Part shown: one piece after another, positions 36,628 through 45,093 of the stretch
How the letters are laid out: each line of letters begins with the position of its first letter
Position numbering within the stretch: position 1 is the stretch's first letter
NCBI RefSeq assembly: GCF_002160985.1
Contig: NZ_NFLQ01000001.1
Span: 304,315 to 368,314 of the forward strand
Length of the DNA stretch: 64,000 bases
Source of the DNA: Lachnoclostridium sp. An118
Lineage (GTDB): Bacteria > Bacillota > Clostridia > Lachnospirales > Lachnospiraceae
Direction of reading: 5' to 3'
Program-made: the position numbers and the translations under genes
Notes under the pieces: model-generated
What the model saw: the letters and a program-made list of their open reading frames with translations, nothing else
Database searches by the model: none
Told to the model about the DNA's origin: nothing

Positions 36628-37545
36628 ATGCAGAAAGAAAGAGTGTGGAGCATCCTCCCCGAGAGGGTGCGGCAGGTGCTGGATAAAGAGAGCACCGATT
36701 ATGACGAGCTTCAGGAGATCAAGCTTCGGACCGGGCAGCCGCTGCTGATACGGTGCCGGGGCGAGGAGAGGATCCCCGGAGGAGGACACCCCTATGTAGT
36801 GACGGCCAGGGACGTGCGGGAAGCTGTGGATTACACCAGCAGCTATTCCCTCTACGCCTGCGAGGATGAGATGAAGCAGGGATTCATCACGATCGAGGGG
36901 GGACACAGAGTGGGGATGACGGGACAGGTCATACTGGATGGAGGACATGTGAAAAACCTGAAGTATATCTCCTCGGTAAACATCCGCATTTCCCACGAGA
37001 TCGAAGGGTGTGCGGACAAGGTCATGCCCTTTGTGGCCCGGGGCGGCAGAGTGACACACACCCTCATCCTATCGCCCCCGGGATGCGGGAAGACCACTCT
37101 CCTGCGGGATATGGTCCGCCAGATCTCGGACGGGAACCACCTCATAAAGGGCATGACAGTGGGGGTGGTGGACGAGCGGTCGGAGATTGCCGGCTGCTGG
37201 AGGGGCGTGGCTCAGAACCATCTGGGCATACGGACCGACGTGCTGGACGGATGTCCCAAGGCGGAGGGCATGATCATGCTGATCCGCTCCATGGCCCCCC
37301 AGGTGATCGCGGTGGATGAGATAGGGGCCCAGGAGGATGTGCACGCCATAGAGTACGCCATGCACTGTGGCTGTAAGCTTCTCGCGACCATGCACGGCGC
37401 CTCCATCGAGGAGCTGAGAAGGAAGCCGGTGTCAAGGAAAATGATCGACGAAAAACGGTTCGAGCGGTACATCGTCCTGGCCGGCAGGGGGAAGGTGGAG
37501 GGGATATACGACGAGTACGGGCGGCCTTTAAGGGGGCAAGAGTGA
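36628..37545 (+). CDS. spoIIIAA: Stage III sporulation protein AA (ATPase)
   Basis: A 305-residue secretion-type ATPase that energises the SpoIIIA-SpoIIQ feeding-tube complex in the mother cell. Walker A SPPGCGKTTLLRDM, and VIAVDEIGAQEDVHAIEYAMHCG carries Walker B; also VDERSEIAGCW. The ATG at 36628 has GAGGTGG; the longer frame from 36466 runs through the pnp terminator and is not used. Its stop overlaps the spoIIIAB GTG start by 4 bases. Confidence 0.94.
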   Translation: MQKERVWSILPERVRQVLDKESTDYDELQEIKLRTGQPLLIRCRGEERIPGGGHPYVVTARDVREAVDYTSSYSLYACEDEMKQGFITIEGGHRVGMTGQVILDGGHVKNLKYISSVNIRISHEIEGCADKVMPFVARGGRVTHTLILSPPGCGKTTLLRDMVRQISDGNHLIKGMTVGVVDERSEIAGCWRGVAQNHLGIRTDVLDGCPKAEGMIMLIRSMAPQVIAVDEIGAQEDVHAIEYAMHCGCKLLATMHGASIEELRRKPVSRKMIDEKRFERYIVLAGRGKVEGIYDEYGRPLRGQE

Positions 37546-38060
37546 TACGCCTGGCTGGCGGACTCCTGGTGATAGCCTCTGCATCCCTTTTTGGCTTTCG
37601 GGCCGCGGACGCGCTGGAGGAGGAGTACCGGCAGATGCAGGATCTCCGCAGGATCGTGTACATGCTCCAGGGGGAGATACGGTACGCCAGGTCCTTTCTC
37701 TCAGAGGCCTTCCTGACTATCGCGCAGGACCAGGAGGAGCCCTACAGGTCCTGGCTCCGCTGCCTGCAGGAGAAGATGGATATGAGGGAGGAGGGAAGTC
37801 TGCCCTGGCTCTGGGAGGAGACGGCCAGGGCCCACCTTGGAAAGCTGGCCCTGAAGGAGGGGGAGAAGAGAAGGCTCTATGCCCTCGGCCATTACCTGGG
37901 CACAGCGGATGTGAAGATGCAGGTCTCCCACCTGCAGATGTACGCGGAGCACCTGGAGGCCCGTATGGAGGACATGCAGCAGACTATGCAGACACAGAAA
38001 AAGCTTTACAGGGTCCTGGGAATGTCCGGCGGCATCCTGCTGGCGATCCTGCTCATTTAG
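37542..38060 (+). CDS. spoIIIAB: Stage III sporulation protein AB
   Basis: A 172-residue protein with an N-terminal membrane helix (IRLAGGLLVIASASLFGF), a helical soluble domain and a C-terminal helix (GMSGGILLAILLI). It is the SpoIIIAB component of the feeding-tube complex (type II secretion GspF-like topology has been noted for the family). GTG start overlapping the spoIIIAA stop, so translational coupling is likely. Confidence 0.9.
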   Translation: MIRLAGGLLVIASASLFGFRAADALEEEYRQMQDLRRIVYMLQGEIRYARSFLSEAFLTIAQDQEEPYRSWLRCLQEKMDMREEGSLPWLWEETARAHLGKLALKEGEKRRLYALGHYLGTADVKMQVSHLQMYAEHLEARMEDMQQTMQTQKKLYRVLGMSGGILLAILLI

Positions 38061-38069
38061 GAGGGGAAG

Positions 38070-38264
38070 ATGGAAGTAGATCTGATATTTAAAATCGCGG
38101 CAGTGGGAATCCTTGTCTCAGTGCTGAGCCAGGTGCTGAAGCACAGCGGCAGGGAAGAGCAGGCCTTTCTCACAAGCCTGGCAGGCCTCCTCCTTGTGCT
38201 GTTCTGGATTGTGCCCTACATCTATGACCTGTTTGCGGCCATACAGGGGCTCTTTTCACTGTAG
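38070..38264 (+). CDS. spoIIIAC: Stage III sporulation protein AC
   Basis: A 64-residue protein with two membrane helices (IAAVGILVSVLSQVL and LAGLLLVLFWIVPYIYDLF) and a short charged loop, of standard length. It is a small integral subunit of the channel. ATG 38070 follows GGAGGGG. Confidence 0.92.
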   Translation: MEVDLIFKIAAVGILVSVLSQVLKHSGREEQAFLTSLAGLLLVLFWIVPYIYDLFAAIQGLFSL

Positions 38265-38298
38265 GGCTGCTTTTGCGGGGGAGAAAAGGGGAAAGAAG

Positions 38299-38685
38299 AT
38301 GGACATTGTACAGATCGCGCTGCTGGGCGTGGCGGGGACGCTCCTGGCCATCCAGTTCAAGGGGGGAAAAACAGAATACGGGATATATATCTGTGCCGGT
38401 ATCAGCCTTCTCATCTTTTTTGCCGCCCTCGACAGGATCGGGGTGGTGGTGGCAAGGCTCGAGGAGCTCACGGCCTACATTGACCTGGCTCCTGTCTACA
38501 TAGAGATGCTGCTGAAGATGCTGGGGATCACCTTTGTGGCGGAATTTTCCTCTGCCTTCTGCCGGGATGCAGGCTACCAGACCATTGCCCAGCAGATCGA
38601 GGTGTTTGCCAAGCTGGCGGTCCTTGTGCTTGGGTTCCCGGTGGTCTTTGCCCTCCTGGAGATGATAGGGGAGTTCCTGTCATGA
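38299..38685 (+). CDS. spoIIIAD: Stage III sporulation protein AD
   Basis: A 128-residue membrane protein related to SpoIIIAC, with about four hydrophobic helices (VQIALLGVAGTLLAIQF, IYICAGISLLIFFAAL, MLLKMLGITFVAEFSSAFC, LAVLVLGFPVVFALLEMI). The ATG at 38299 is preceded by AAGGGGAAAG; the frame open from 38194 overlaps spoIIIAC. It overlaps spoIIIAE by ATGA. Confidence 0.92.
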   Translation: MDIVQIALLGVAGTLLAIQFKGGKTEYGIYICAGISLLIFFAALDRIGVVVARLEELTAYIDLAPVYIEMLLKMLGITFVAEFSSAFCRDAGYQTIAQQIEVFAKLAVLVLGFPVVFALLEMIGEFLS

Positions 38686-39881
38686 GCAGCAGAGGAGGAA
38701 AAGGAAAGGGTGTGCCGGCGTGGGCGCTGCTCCTGCTGCTGTCTGTCCTTGCCTGCTGCCTTGTCGCTCCGTCCAGGAGTCTGGCGGCAGAGGGGGTGGG
38801 AGGCGGGCAGGATCCGGAGCCGGGACGGGCGGAGGAACTGCTGGAGGAGGAGCTGGACCTGGACAATATCAACGAGACGCTGGCGGAGATCTTTCCTGAG
38901 GAGAAGCTGGATTTCGGGGAGACGGTCAGGGCTGTCATCACGGGGGACCTGTCGGTCTCTGCAGACCTTCTTGGCAGGCTCATATCAGACCAGCTCTTCC
39001 ATGCGCTGGAGGTGAACCGGGAGAGCCTGATCCACATGCTCCTTATCGCGGTGGTCGCGGCGATGTTCGCCAATTTTGCGGATGTATTTCAGGCGAGACA
39101 GATATCGGAGATCAGCTTCTATATCCTGTACATGCTCATGATCGCACTGTGCCTGGGGGCCTTCCAGAGCGCGGCGGCCTGGGTGGAGGACGGGATAAGC
39201 CTTTTGACAGGATTCATGAAGGCCCTGTGCCCGGTCTATTTTATCGCTGTCTCCCTAGCCAAAGGGAGCATGACGGCCGCCGCGTTCTACAATCTGGCGC
39301 TCCTTGTCATCCTGCTGGTGGAGGTGTTCATGGGAAAGCTCCTGCTCCCGGCCCTCCACGTGTACATGATGATCAAGGTGCTGAACTACCTGTCCCAGGA
39401 GGAGTATCTGTCAAGGCTTATCGAGCTGATGGAGACCCTTGTGTCCTGGACCCTGAAGACGCTGCTGGCTCTGGTCATAGGGCTGAATACCATACAGGGG
39501 CTCCTGGCACCGGCTGTCGACAGCGTGAAGCGCAGTGTGCTGACCCGGGGCGTGGAGGCCATACCGGGTGTGGGGGACGCCATTGGCGGGACGGCTGAGG
39601 TCATCCTGGGGACGGCGGTGGTGGTCAAGAACGGCATCGGCATTGCGGGGGTGATCATCTGCTTTGCGCTGTGCGTGGTCCCTCTCGTGCAGGCCGCGGT
39701 GATGGTCCTCATGTATAAGCTGGCCGCCGCAGTCCTGCAGCCTATATCTGACAAACGGCTTGTGGGCTGTATCGGGGGGATGGCGGACGCCTGCCAGCTC
39801 CTCATGCGGCTCATCTTTACGGCCGGCATGCTCTTCCTCCTGACGGTGGCCATTGTGGCGGCTACCACAAACGGCGGATAG
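38682..39881 (+). CDS. spoIIIAE: Stage III sporulation protein AE
   Basis: A 399-residue polytopic membrane protein with an N-terminal signal-like segment (AWALLLLLSVLACCLV), an acidic loop of about 60 residues, and 7-8 further helices. SpoIIIAE is the largest membrane subunit of the mother-cell channel complex and has weak similarity to transport permeases. It overlaps spoIIIAD by 4 bases. Confidence 0.92.
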   Translation: MSSRGGKGKGVPAWALLLLLSVLACCLVAPSRSLAAEGVGGGQDPEPGRAEELLEEELDLDNINETLAEIFPEEKLDFGETVRAVITGDLSVSADLLGRLISDQLFHALEVNRESLIHMLLIAVVAAMFANFADVFQARQISEISFYILYMLMIALCLGAFQSAAAWVEDGISLLTGFMKALCPVYFIAVSLAKGSMTAAAFYNLALLVILLVEVFMGKLLLPALHVYMMIKVLNYLSQEEYLSRLIELMETLVSWTLKTLLALVIGLNTIQGLLAPAVDSVKRSVLTRGVEAIPGVGDAIGGTAEVILGTAVVVKNGIGIAGVIICFALCVVPLVQAAVMVLMYKLAAAVLQPISDKRLVGCIGGMADACQLLMRLIFTAGMLFLLTVAIVAATTNGG

Positions 39882-39910
39882 GAAGCGGGACGGCAAAAAG
39901 GAGGTGTGGT

Positions 39911-40276
39911 ATGCTGGAGCAGCTTTACGCGTGGATCAGGAGCGTTGCCTATTTTATGGTTTTCTCCGCTGTGCTCAGCCATGTGATCCCGGGCCGGTCC
40001 TACAGAAAATATATCCGCTTTTTCACCGGCCTCCTGCTTGTCATCCTGCTTTTGACGCCGGTCATGAAGCTTCTCGGTATGGGTCAAGAGTTCCTTGCCA
40101 TCTACCAGGGCACTGCCTACGAGGAGGAGCTGCGGCAGATAGAGGAGGCTGGGGCTTACCTGGAGGATATCGGATCGAGTGACGGCCTGCCGGAGGAGGC
40201 CGGGGCAGGAGAGGAGGAAGCGGAGGAGAGGGGCGACAACAGGATCAGTGTGGAGGAAATCAGGATTGGACAGTAA
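39911..40276 (+). CDS. spoIIIAF: Stage III sporulation protein AF
   Basis: A 121-residue protein with two N-terminal membrane helices (VAYFMVFSAVLSHVIPG and FFTGLLLVILLLTPVM) and an acidic soluble tail. It is shorter than the B. subtilis protein (about 200 residues); the soluble ring-like domain is reduced. Strong AAGGAGG. Its end overlaps the chosen spoIIIAG start. Confidence 0.88.
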   Translation: MLEQLYAWIRSVAYFMVFSAVLSHVIPGRSYRKYIRFFTGLLLVILLLTPVMKLLGMGQEFLAIYQGTAYEEELRQIEEAGAYLEDIGSSDGLPEEAGAGEEEAEERGDNRISVEEIRIGQ

Positions 40277-40889
40277 AAAAATAAAAGAGTGGCTCAAGGG
40301 GCTGACAATGAAGTGGGACGCCAGGACCTGGCTCAGGAAGGACCGCCTGCTCATCCTTCTCCTGGCAGGGGTACTGTTGCTCGTGATCACCCTACCGGTC
40401 TCCGACAGGGGCGGGGAGGAGGACTCCTCCCTGTCTCAGGGCGGGCAGGCGGCGGGCACCGGGCTTACCGAAGGTGAGGACTATGCGCAGTACATGGAGA
40501 GAAAGCTGGAGGAAGCCCTGTCAGAGGTGTACGGCGTGGGGAAGGTGAAGGTCATGGTGACTCTCCGCTCCACCTCCGAGAAGGTGGTGGAGAAGGATGA
40601 GGAGCAGGAGAGCGAGACAGTGACAGAGCAGGACAGCCAGGGCGGGACCCGCACTACATCCAGGAGCAGCTCCAGCGGCACCACCGTCTACGGGGAGTCA
40701 GACAGCAGCGCTTCCGCCGGGCAGGAGCCCTACGTGACAAAGGAGCTGACCCCTTCTGTGGAGGGGGTGGTTGTGATCGCTCAGGGCGGGGACCAGCCTG
40801 TCACCGTGCAGAACATAACCGAGGCTGTGCAGGCATTATTTAATGTAGACACGCATAAAATTAAGGTGATGAAGCTGAATGAAAATTAA
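40266..40889 (+). CDS. spoIIIAG: Stage III sporulation protein AG
   Basis: A 207-residue single-pass protein that forms an oligomeric ring in the intermembrane space. It has a membrane helix (LLILLLAGVLLLVITLPV), a region SEVYGVGKVKVMVTLRS typical of the ring-building motif, a Ser/Thr/Gln-rich insertion, and SVEGVVVIAQGGDQPVTVQNITEAVQALF. A TTG at 40266 follows GGAGG; ATG 40308 (after AAGGGG) is the alternative. Confidence 0.9.
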   Translation: MDSKKIKEWLKGLTMKWDARTWLRKDRLLILLLAGVLLLVITLPVSDRGGEEDSSLSQGGQAAGTGLTEGEDYAQYMERKLEEALSEVYGVGKVKVMVTLRSTSEKVVEKDEEQESETVTEQDSQGGTRTTSRSSSSGTTVYGESDSSASAGQEPYVTKELTPSVEGVVVIAQGGDQPVTVQNITEAVQALFNVDTHKIKVMKLNEN

Positions 40890-40901
40890 GGAGGTAGCAG
40901 A

Positions 40902-41558
40902 GTGAAAAAAATATTCAGGAAAAACCAGATCATCATTGCAGCTCTTGCGGTCATGATCGCTGCGGCCGGCTATCTGAACTACTCGGGGCGGCTCTTCGGG
41001 GAGAAGGATGACGCGACCCAGACCAGCGGGGACCTGGCCAGCCAGGAGCTTCTGGACATATCCGAGGAGGACGTGTCCGCCGGCTCGGACGATATTGAGA
41101 GCCAGGATGTGGACGGGGACGCTGCCGGGGCCCAGGGGGAGACGGGAGACGGCAGTGTGGACGACACCCCCGGTGAGGCCGTGCTGACAAGCGGGGATGC
41201 CAGCGCAGTGGTGGCGGAGGCAAAGGTGACAAGGGAGCAGGTGCGGGCAAAGAACAAGGAGGACCTCCTCTCCATCATTGACAACCAGAATTTAAGCGAC
41301 GAGCAGAAGCAGGACGCGGTCAACCAGATGGTACAGATGACAGACCTGGCAGAAAAGGAGGCGGCGGCCGAGACCCTGCTGGCCTCCAAGGGATTTGACG
41401 AGGCAGTGGTCAGCCTGACGGCGGACAGCGCGGATGTGGTGGTCAACGCTTCGGAGCTGTCGGATGCGAACAGGGCCCAGATCGAGGATATCATCACGCG
41501 GAAAACCGGGATTGCCGCCCAGAATATCGTCATCACTCCCATCAACACAGCAGAGTGA
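40902..41558 (+). CDS. spoIIIAH: Stage III sporulation protein AH
   Basis: A 218-residue single-pass protein whose extracellular domain (YscJ/FliF-like) pairs with SpoIIQ across the forespore membranes. It has an N-terminal helix (IIIAALAVMIAAAGYLNY), a long acidic linker, then EQKQDAVNQMVQMTDLAEKEAAAETLL and IIKTG-like IEDIITRKTGIAAQNIVITPI. GTG start 40902 with AAGGAGG. Last of the eight spoIIIA genes. Confidence 0.92.
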   Translation: MKKIFRKNQIIIAALAVMIAAAGYLNYSGRLFGEKDDATQTSGDLASQELLDISEEDVSAGSDDIESQDVDGDAAGAQGETGDGSVDDTPGEAVLTSGDASAVVAEAKVTREQVRAKNKEDLLSIIDNQNLSDEQKQDAVNQMVQMTDLAEKEAAAETLLASKGFDEAVVSLTADSADVVVNASELSDANRAQIEDIITRKTGIAAQNIVITPINTAE

Positions 41559-41655
41559 GCTTTACAAAGATTTAACGGGGAGCAAAGATGGATCTGAACT
41601 GGAACTGTTAAGATAAGGAAAAACAAAGATACAGGGTCAGGAAGGGAATGAGAAG

Positions 41656-42405
41656 ATGACAGGGAGAGAAAAGAGGGCACTTCGAAATGCGTTTGTAAAG
41701 TTTTTGTCCGCAGCAGTGGCGGCTGCCGGCCTGGCCGGCATGTACGGCATGAGGGCTGGGGCCGTGCAGGCTCCGGCAGAGAGCGGGGCTTCCGTGACAG
41801 AGAAGGAGACGGCCGGAGGAGAGCAGGTGATCATCTCCCAGTTCTACGGAGCCGGGGGCAGAGAAGGCGTCTTCTCCAATGACTTCGTGGAGCTCTATAA
41901 CCCCGGGGACGAGGACCTCAGCCTGGACGGATACATACTGAGCTACAGCTCGGGAGGCGAGGAGGGAGAGGCCGGGTCCACGGTGGACAGCGACGGCCTG
42001 CGGACAGAAAAAACAGTCGGACTGGCCGGGACTATACCGGCTCACGGATACTATCTGGTGCGCGGGGCTGACAACCAGTGTGAGGATGGAGCCTACCAGC
42101 TGCAGAGTTTTAACAGGGAGTGGCAGGACCTTGTGATCGACGACAAGCCCACGGTCACGCTGAAGCTTTACGAGGGGACGACTCTCGCGGATATGGTCTC
42201 CACAGAGGGGAGCAGCTGCCAGTATCTTGTCACTGCCAGCACCTCTGTAGTCAATACAGAGGCGGCGAGAGGAGAGAATGCGAGAAGCGGGAAAAGCCTT
42301 CGGACCTTCTACTGGGGAGACAAGGTCACGGTGGAGTACGAGGAGCTGTATGAGCCCTGGAGCTCCTACGGACCGGCGGACGGGGGGCCGGGAAAAAATA
42401 TGTGA
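41656..42405 (+). CDS. Secreted lamin-tail-domain (LTD) protein
   Basis: A 249-residue protein with an N-terminal signal or anchor (KFLSAAVAAAGLAGMYGMRAGAVQA) and one LTD immunoglobulin-like domain at about residues 55-155 (VIISQFYGAGG, NDFVELYNPGDEDLSLDGYILSY, IPAHGYYLVRG). LTD domains occur in bacterial surface proteins and nucleases; no catalytic domain follows here. The C-terminal 80 residues are unassigned. It sits behind spoIIIAH with a weak ribosome binding site and ends at a strong terminator, so it could be co-transcribed with the sporulation operon. Confidence 0.78.
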   Translation: MTGREKRALRNAFVKFLSAAVAAAGLAGMYGMRAGAVQAPAESGASVTEKETAGGEQVIISQFYGAGGREGVFSNDFVELYNPGDEDLSLDGYILSYSSGGEEGEAGSTVDSDGLRTEKTVGLAGTIPAHGYYLVRGADNQCEDGAYQLQSFNREWQDLVIDDKPTVTLKLYEGTTLADMVSTEGSSCQYLVTASTSVVNTEAARGENARSGKSLRTFYWGDKVTVEYEELYEPWSSYGPADGGPGKNM

Positions 42406-42411
42406 GTCCGG

Positions 42412-42461
42412 AACAGACCTTCAGACGGAAGTGGATCATTTCTGCCTGAAGGTCTGTTTTA
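42412..42461 (+). terminator. Intrinsic terminator after the LTD gene (end of the spoIIIA region)
   Basis: A perfect 13-bp stem, AACAGACCTTCAG (42412-42424) with CTGAAGGTCTGTT (42446-42458), followed by T residues. Confidence 0.9.
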
Positions 42462-42502
42462 CTTTGTGACTGGTCAATATAGCAGAATATAGAGAATAAC
42501 AA

Positions 42503-42532
42503 TTGCGCAGAGGGCATGATCTGTGGTAAACT
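42503..42532 (+). promoter_or_regulatory. Promoter of prfC
   Basis: TTGCGC (42503-42508), 18-bp spacer, TAAACT (42527-42532) preceded by TGG, an extended -10. Confidence 0.6.
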
Positions 42533-42592
42533 ATGTATTCGGAATAAAATGACTGTCTGATATAGATGTGAATACAGAGGAGAGCTTATATC

Positions 42593-44197
42593 ATGCCGGA
42601 ATTGACAAAACAGATGAAAAATGAGATAAGGAGGCGCCGCACTTTTGCCATCATTTCCCACCCGGATGCGGGAAAGACCACTCTGACAGAGAAGTTCCTG
42701 CTGTACGGAGGAGCCATCAACCAGGCGGGAAGCGTAAAGGGAAAGGCCACTGCAAAGCACGCCGTGTCGGACTGGATGGAAATAGAGAAGGAGAGAGGTA
42801 TCTCTGTCACCTCCTCTGTCCTGCAGTTTGAGTATGACGGGTACTGCATCAACATCCTGGACACGCCGGGGCATCAGGACTTCTCGGAGGACACCTACCG
42901 GACCCTGATGGCGGCGGACTCCGCCGTGATGGTGATCGACGCCTCCAAGGGAGTGGAGGCCCAGACGAGAAAGCTGTTCAAGGTCTGCACCATGCGCCAC
43001 ATCCCCATTTTTACCTTTATCAACAAGATGGACCGGGAGGCCATGGACACCTTTGAGCTCCTGGACGACATTGAGAGCGAGCTGGGCATCGCCACCTGCC
43101 CCATCAACTGGCCTATCGGCTCGGGCAAGAGCTTCAAAGGCGTGTACGACCGGAGGGAGAGAGAGGTGGAGCTCTTTTCCGACACAAAGAAGGGAACGAC
43201 ACAGGGGGAGGTTAAGAAGGTGAAGATCGATGACCCGGAGATCACCTGGCTCATCGACGACAACCAGAGACTGCAGCTGGAGGAGGAGATCGAGCTCCAG
43301 GACGGAGCGGGCGCCGAGTTCGACCAGGAGCTGGTCAGCCGGGGCGAGCTGTCGCCGGTATTCTTCGGCTCCGCCCTGACCAACTTCGGCGTGGAGACAT
43401 TCCTGCAGCACTTCCTTGACATGACATCCTCCCCTCTTCCAAGGAAATCCGACAGGGGGGATATTGACCCCATGGAGGAGCCGGATTTCTCGGCCTTTGT
43501 GTTCAAGATACAGGCCAATATGAACAAGGCCCACAGGGACAGGATCGCCTTCATGCGCATCTGCTCCGGCAAATTTGACGCGGGCATGGAGGTCCATCAC
43601 ATCCAGGGCGGGAGGAAGGTGCGCCTCTCCCAGCCCCAGCAGATGATGGCCAGCGAGAGAAAAATTATCGAGAACGCCTATGCGGGGGACATCATCGGCG
43701 TCTTTGACCCGGGCATCTTCTCCATCGGAGACACCCTGACCGCCTCCCCGGAGAGGTTTGCCTTTGAGGGGATCCCCACCTTTGCCCCGGAGCATTTCGC
43801 CAGAGTCCGGCAGGTGGACACCATGAAGAGAAAGCAGTTCATCAAGGGCATCAGCCAGATTGCCCAGGAGGGTGCTATCCAGATCTTCCAGGAGTACAAC
43901 ACCGGCATGGAGGAGATCATCGTGGGCGTGGTGGGCGTCCTCCAGTTTGACGTGCTCAAATATCGCTTGGAGAATGAGTACAAGGTGGAGATACGTCTGG
44001 ACACGCTTCCCTATGAGCACATCCGCTGGATCGAGAACGAGGACCTGGACCTGGACCGCCTTGTGGGCACATCGGACATGAAGAAGATAAAGGACTTAAG
44101 GGACAGGCCCCTGCTCCTTTTCATCAACGAGTGGAGCATCCGCATGACTCTGGACCGGAACGAGGGTCTTGTCCTCTCGGAGTTTGGGCGCTCGTAG
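42593..44197 (+). CDS. prfC: Peptide chain release factor 3
   Basis: A 534-residue GTPase that recycles RF1/RF2 after termination. G1 SHPDAGKTTLTEKFL, then KERGISVTSSV (switch I), DTPGHQDFSEDTYRTL (switch II) and NKMDRE (G4); the RF3 C-terminal domain follows (GVVGVLQFDVLKYRLENEY). Length is standard. The ATG at 42593 follows AGAGGAGAG. It is a single gene; the yqhY promoter lies directly after. Confidence 0.95.
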   Translation: MPELTKQMKNEIRRRRTFAIISHPDAGKTTLTEKFLLYGGAINQAGSVKGKATAKHAVSDWMEIEKERGISVTSSVLQFEYDGYCINILDTPGHQDFSEDTYRTLMAADSAVMVIDASKGVEAQTRKLFKVCTMRHIPIFTFINKMDREAMDTFELLDDIESELGIATCPINWPIGSGKSFKGVYDRREREVELFSDTKKGTTQGEVKKVKIDDPEITWLIDDNQRLQLEEEIELQDGAGAEFDQELVSRGELSPVFFGSALTNFGVETFLQHFLDMTSSPLPRKSDRGDIDPMEEPDFSAFVFKIQANMNKAHRDRIAFMRICSGKFDAGMEVHHIQGGRKVRLSQPQQMMASERKIIENAYAGDIIGVFDPGIFSIGDTLTASPERFAFEGIPTFAPEHFARVRQVDTMKRKQFIKGISQIAQEGAIQIFQEYNTGMEEIIVGVVGVLQFDVLKYRLENEYKVEIRLDTLPYEHIRWIENEDLDLDRLVGTSDMKKIKDLRDRPLLLFINEWSIRMTLDRNEGLVLSEFGRS

Positions 44198-44206
44198 GAG
44201 AAAGTG

Positions 44207-44235
44207 TTGGCATTTGCATATAAATTTGGTATAAT
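44207..44235 (+). promoter_or_regulatory. Promoter of the yqhY-nusB-xseAB-ispA-dxs operon
   Basis: TTGGCA (44207-44212), 17-bp spacer, perfect TATAAT (44230-44235). Confidence 0.8.
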
Positions 44236-44287
44236 GTATATTATTAATGTAATGTGAACAAAAAACTCACAGATGGAGGGCATTTTT

Positions 44288-44671
44288 ATGGGAAAAGATG
44301 AGAGAAGTACCTATACAATAAAGGAAGATGAAAATCTCGGAGAGGTAAAGATCGCGGACGAAGTGGTTGCCATCATCGCAGGGCTTGCGGCCATGGAGGT
44401 GGACGGAGTGGCATCCATGTCCGGAAACGCCACGAGAGAGCTTATCAGTAAACTGGGCATGAAATCCTTGTCAAAGGGCGTGAAGGTGGACGTGCTGGAG
44501 GGGATCGTCACTGTGTCCCTGAAGCTGAACCTGAAATATGGCTACAATGTCATGGACATCTGCCAGAAGGTGCAGGAGAAGGTGAAGGCAGCCATCGAAA
44601 ATATGACAGGCCTTACCGTTGCGGACGTGAATATCCGCATCGCGGGCGTGGATGTTCCGGAGGAAGCGTAA
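44288..44671 (+). CDS. Asp23/Gls24-family protein, YqhY-like
   Basis: A 127-residue cytoplasmic protein. Family pattern GEVKIADEVVAIIAGLAAMEVDGVASM and GVKVDVLEGIVTVSLKLNLKYGYNV. YqhY affects acetyl-CoA carboxylase activity in B. subtilis, where it lies beside accBC; accBC are absent here. The ATG at 44288 has GGAGG; the ATG at 44273 overlaps that site. First gene of the operon. Confidence 0.9.
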   Translation: MGKDERSTYTIKEDENLGEVKIADEVVAIIAGLAAMEVDGVASMSGNATRELISKLGMKSLSKGVKVDVLEGIVTVSLKLNLKYGYNVMDICQKVQEKVKAAIENMTGLTVADVNIRIAGVDVPEEA

Positions 44672-45070
44672 GTGAAGAGATCAGAGTCTAGGGAACATAT
44701 ATTTAAGATGGTGTTTGGCCTGGAGTTCAACACTGCGGATGAGATGCCCCAGCAGCTGGAGCTGTATTTTGACCAGCTTGAGGAGGCGAAGGAAAAAGAC
44801 AGGGAATATATCCAGAAGAAAGCACAGGCTGTCGCAGAGCACAGGGAGGAAATTGATAAGCTTATCAACGAGCACACGACAGGCTGGAAGACCACCAGGA
44901 TGAACAAGGTGGATCTTACGATACTGCGCCTGGCTGTCTACGAGATGAAGTGGGATGACGATGTGCCTGTGTCTGTGGCTATCAACGAGGCTGTGGAGCT
45001 TGCCAAGCGGTTTGGCGGGGATGAGAGTCCCTCTTTCATAAACGGCGTGCTGGCCAGGATCGCAGACTGA
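44672..45070 (+). CDS. nusB: Transcription antitermination factor NusB
   Basis: A 132-residue all-helical protein that binds boxA RNA with S10 for rRNA antitermination. It starts RSESREHIFKMVFGLEF and has INEHTTGWKTTRMNKVDLTILRLAVYEM and PVSVAINEAVELAKRFGGDESPSFINGVLARI. GTG start, GGAGG eight bases upstream. Immediately follows yqhY. Confidence 0.94.
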   Translation: MKRSESREHIFKMVFGLEFNTADEMPQQLELYFDQLEEAKEKDREYIQKKAQAVAEHREEIDKLINEHTTGWKTTRMNKVDLTILRLAVYEMKWDDDVPVSVAINEAVELAKRFGGDESPSFINGVLARIAD

Positions 45071-45093
45071 GACGAGAGGTGCATTGACAGATT

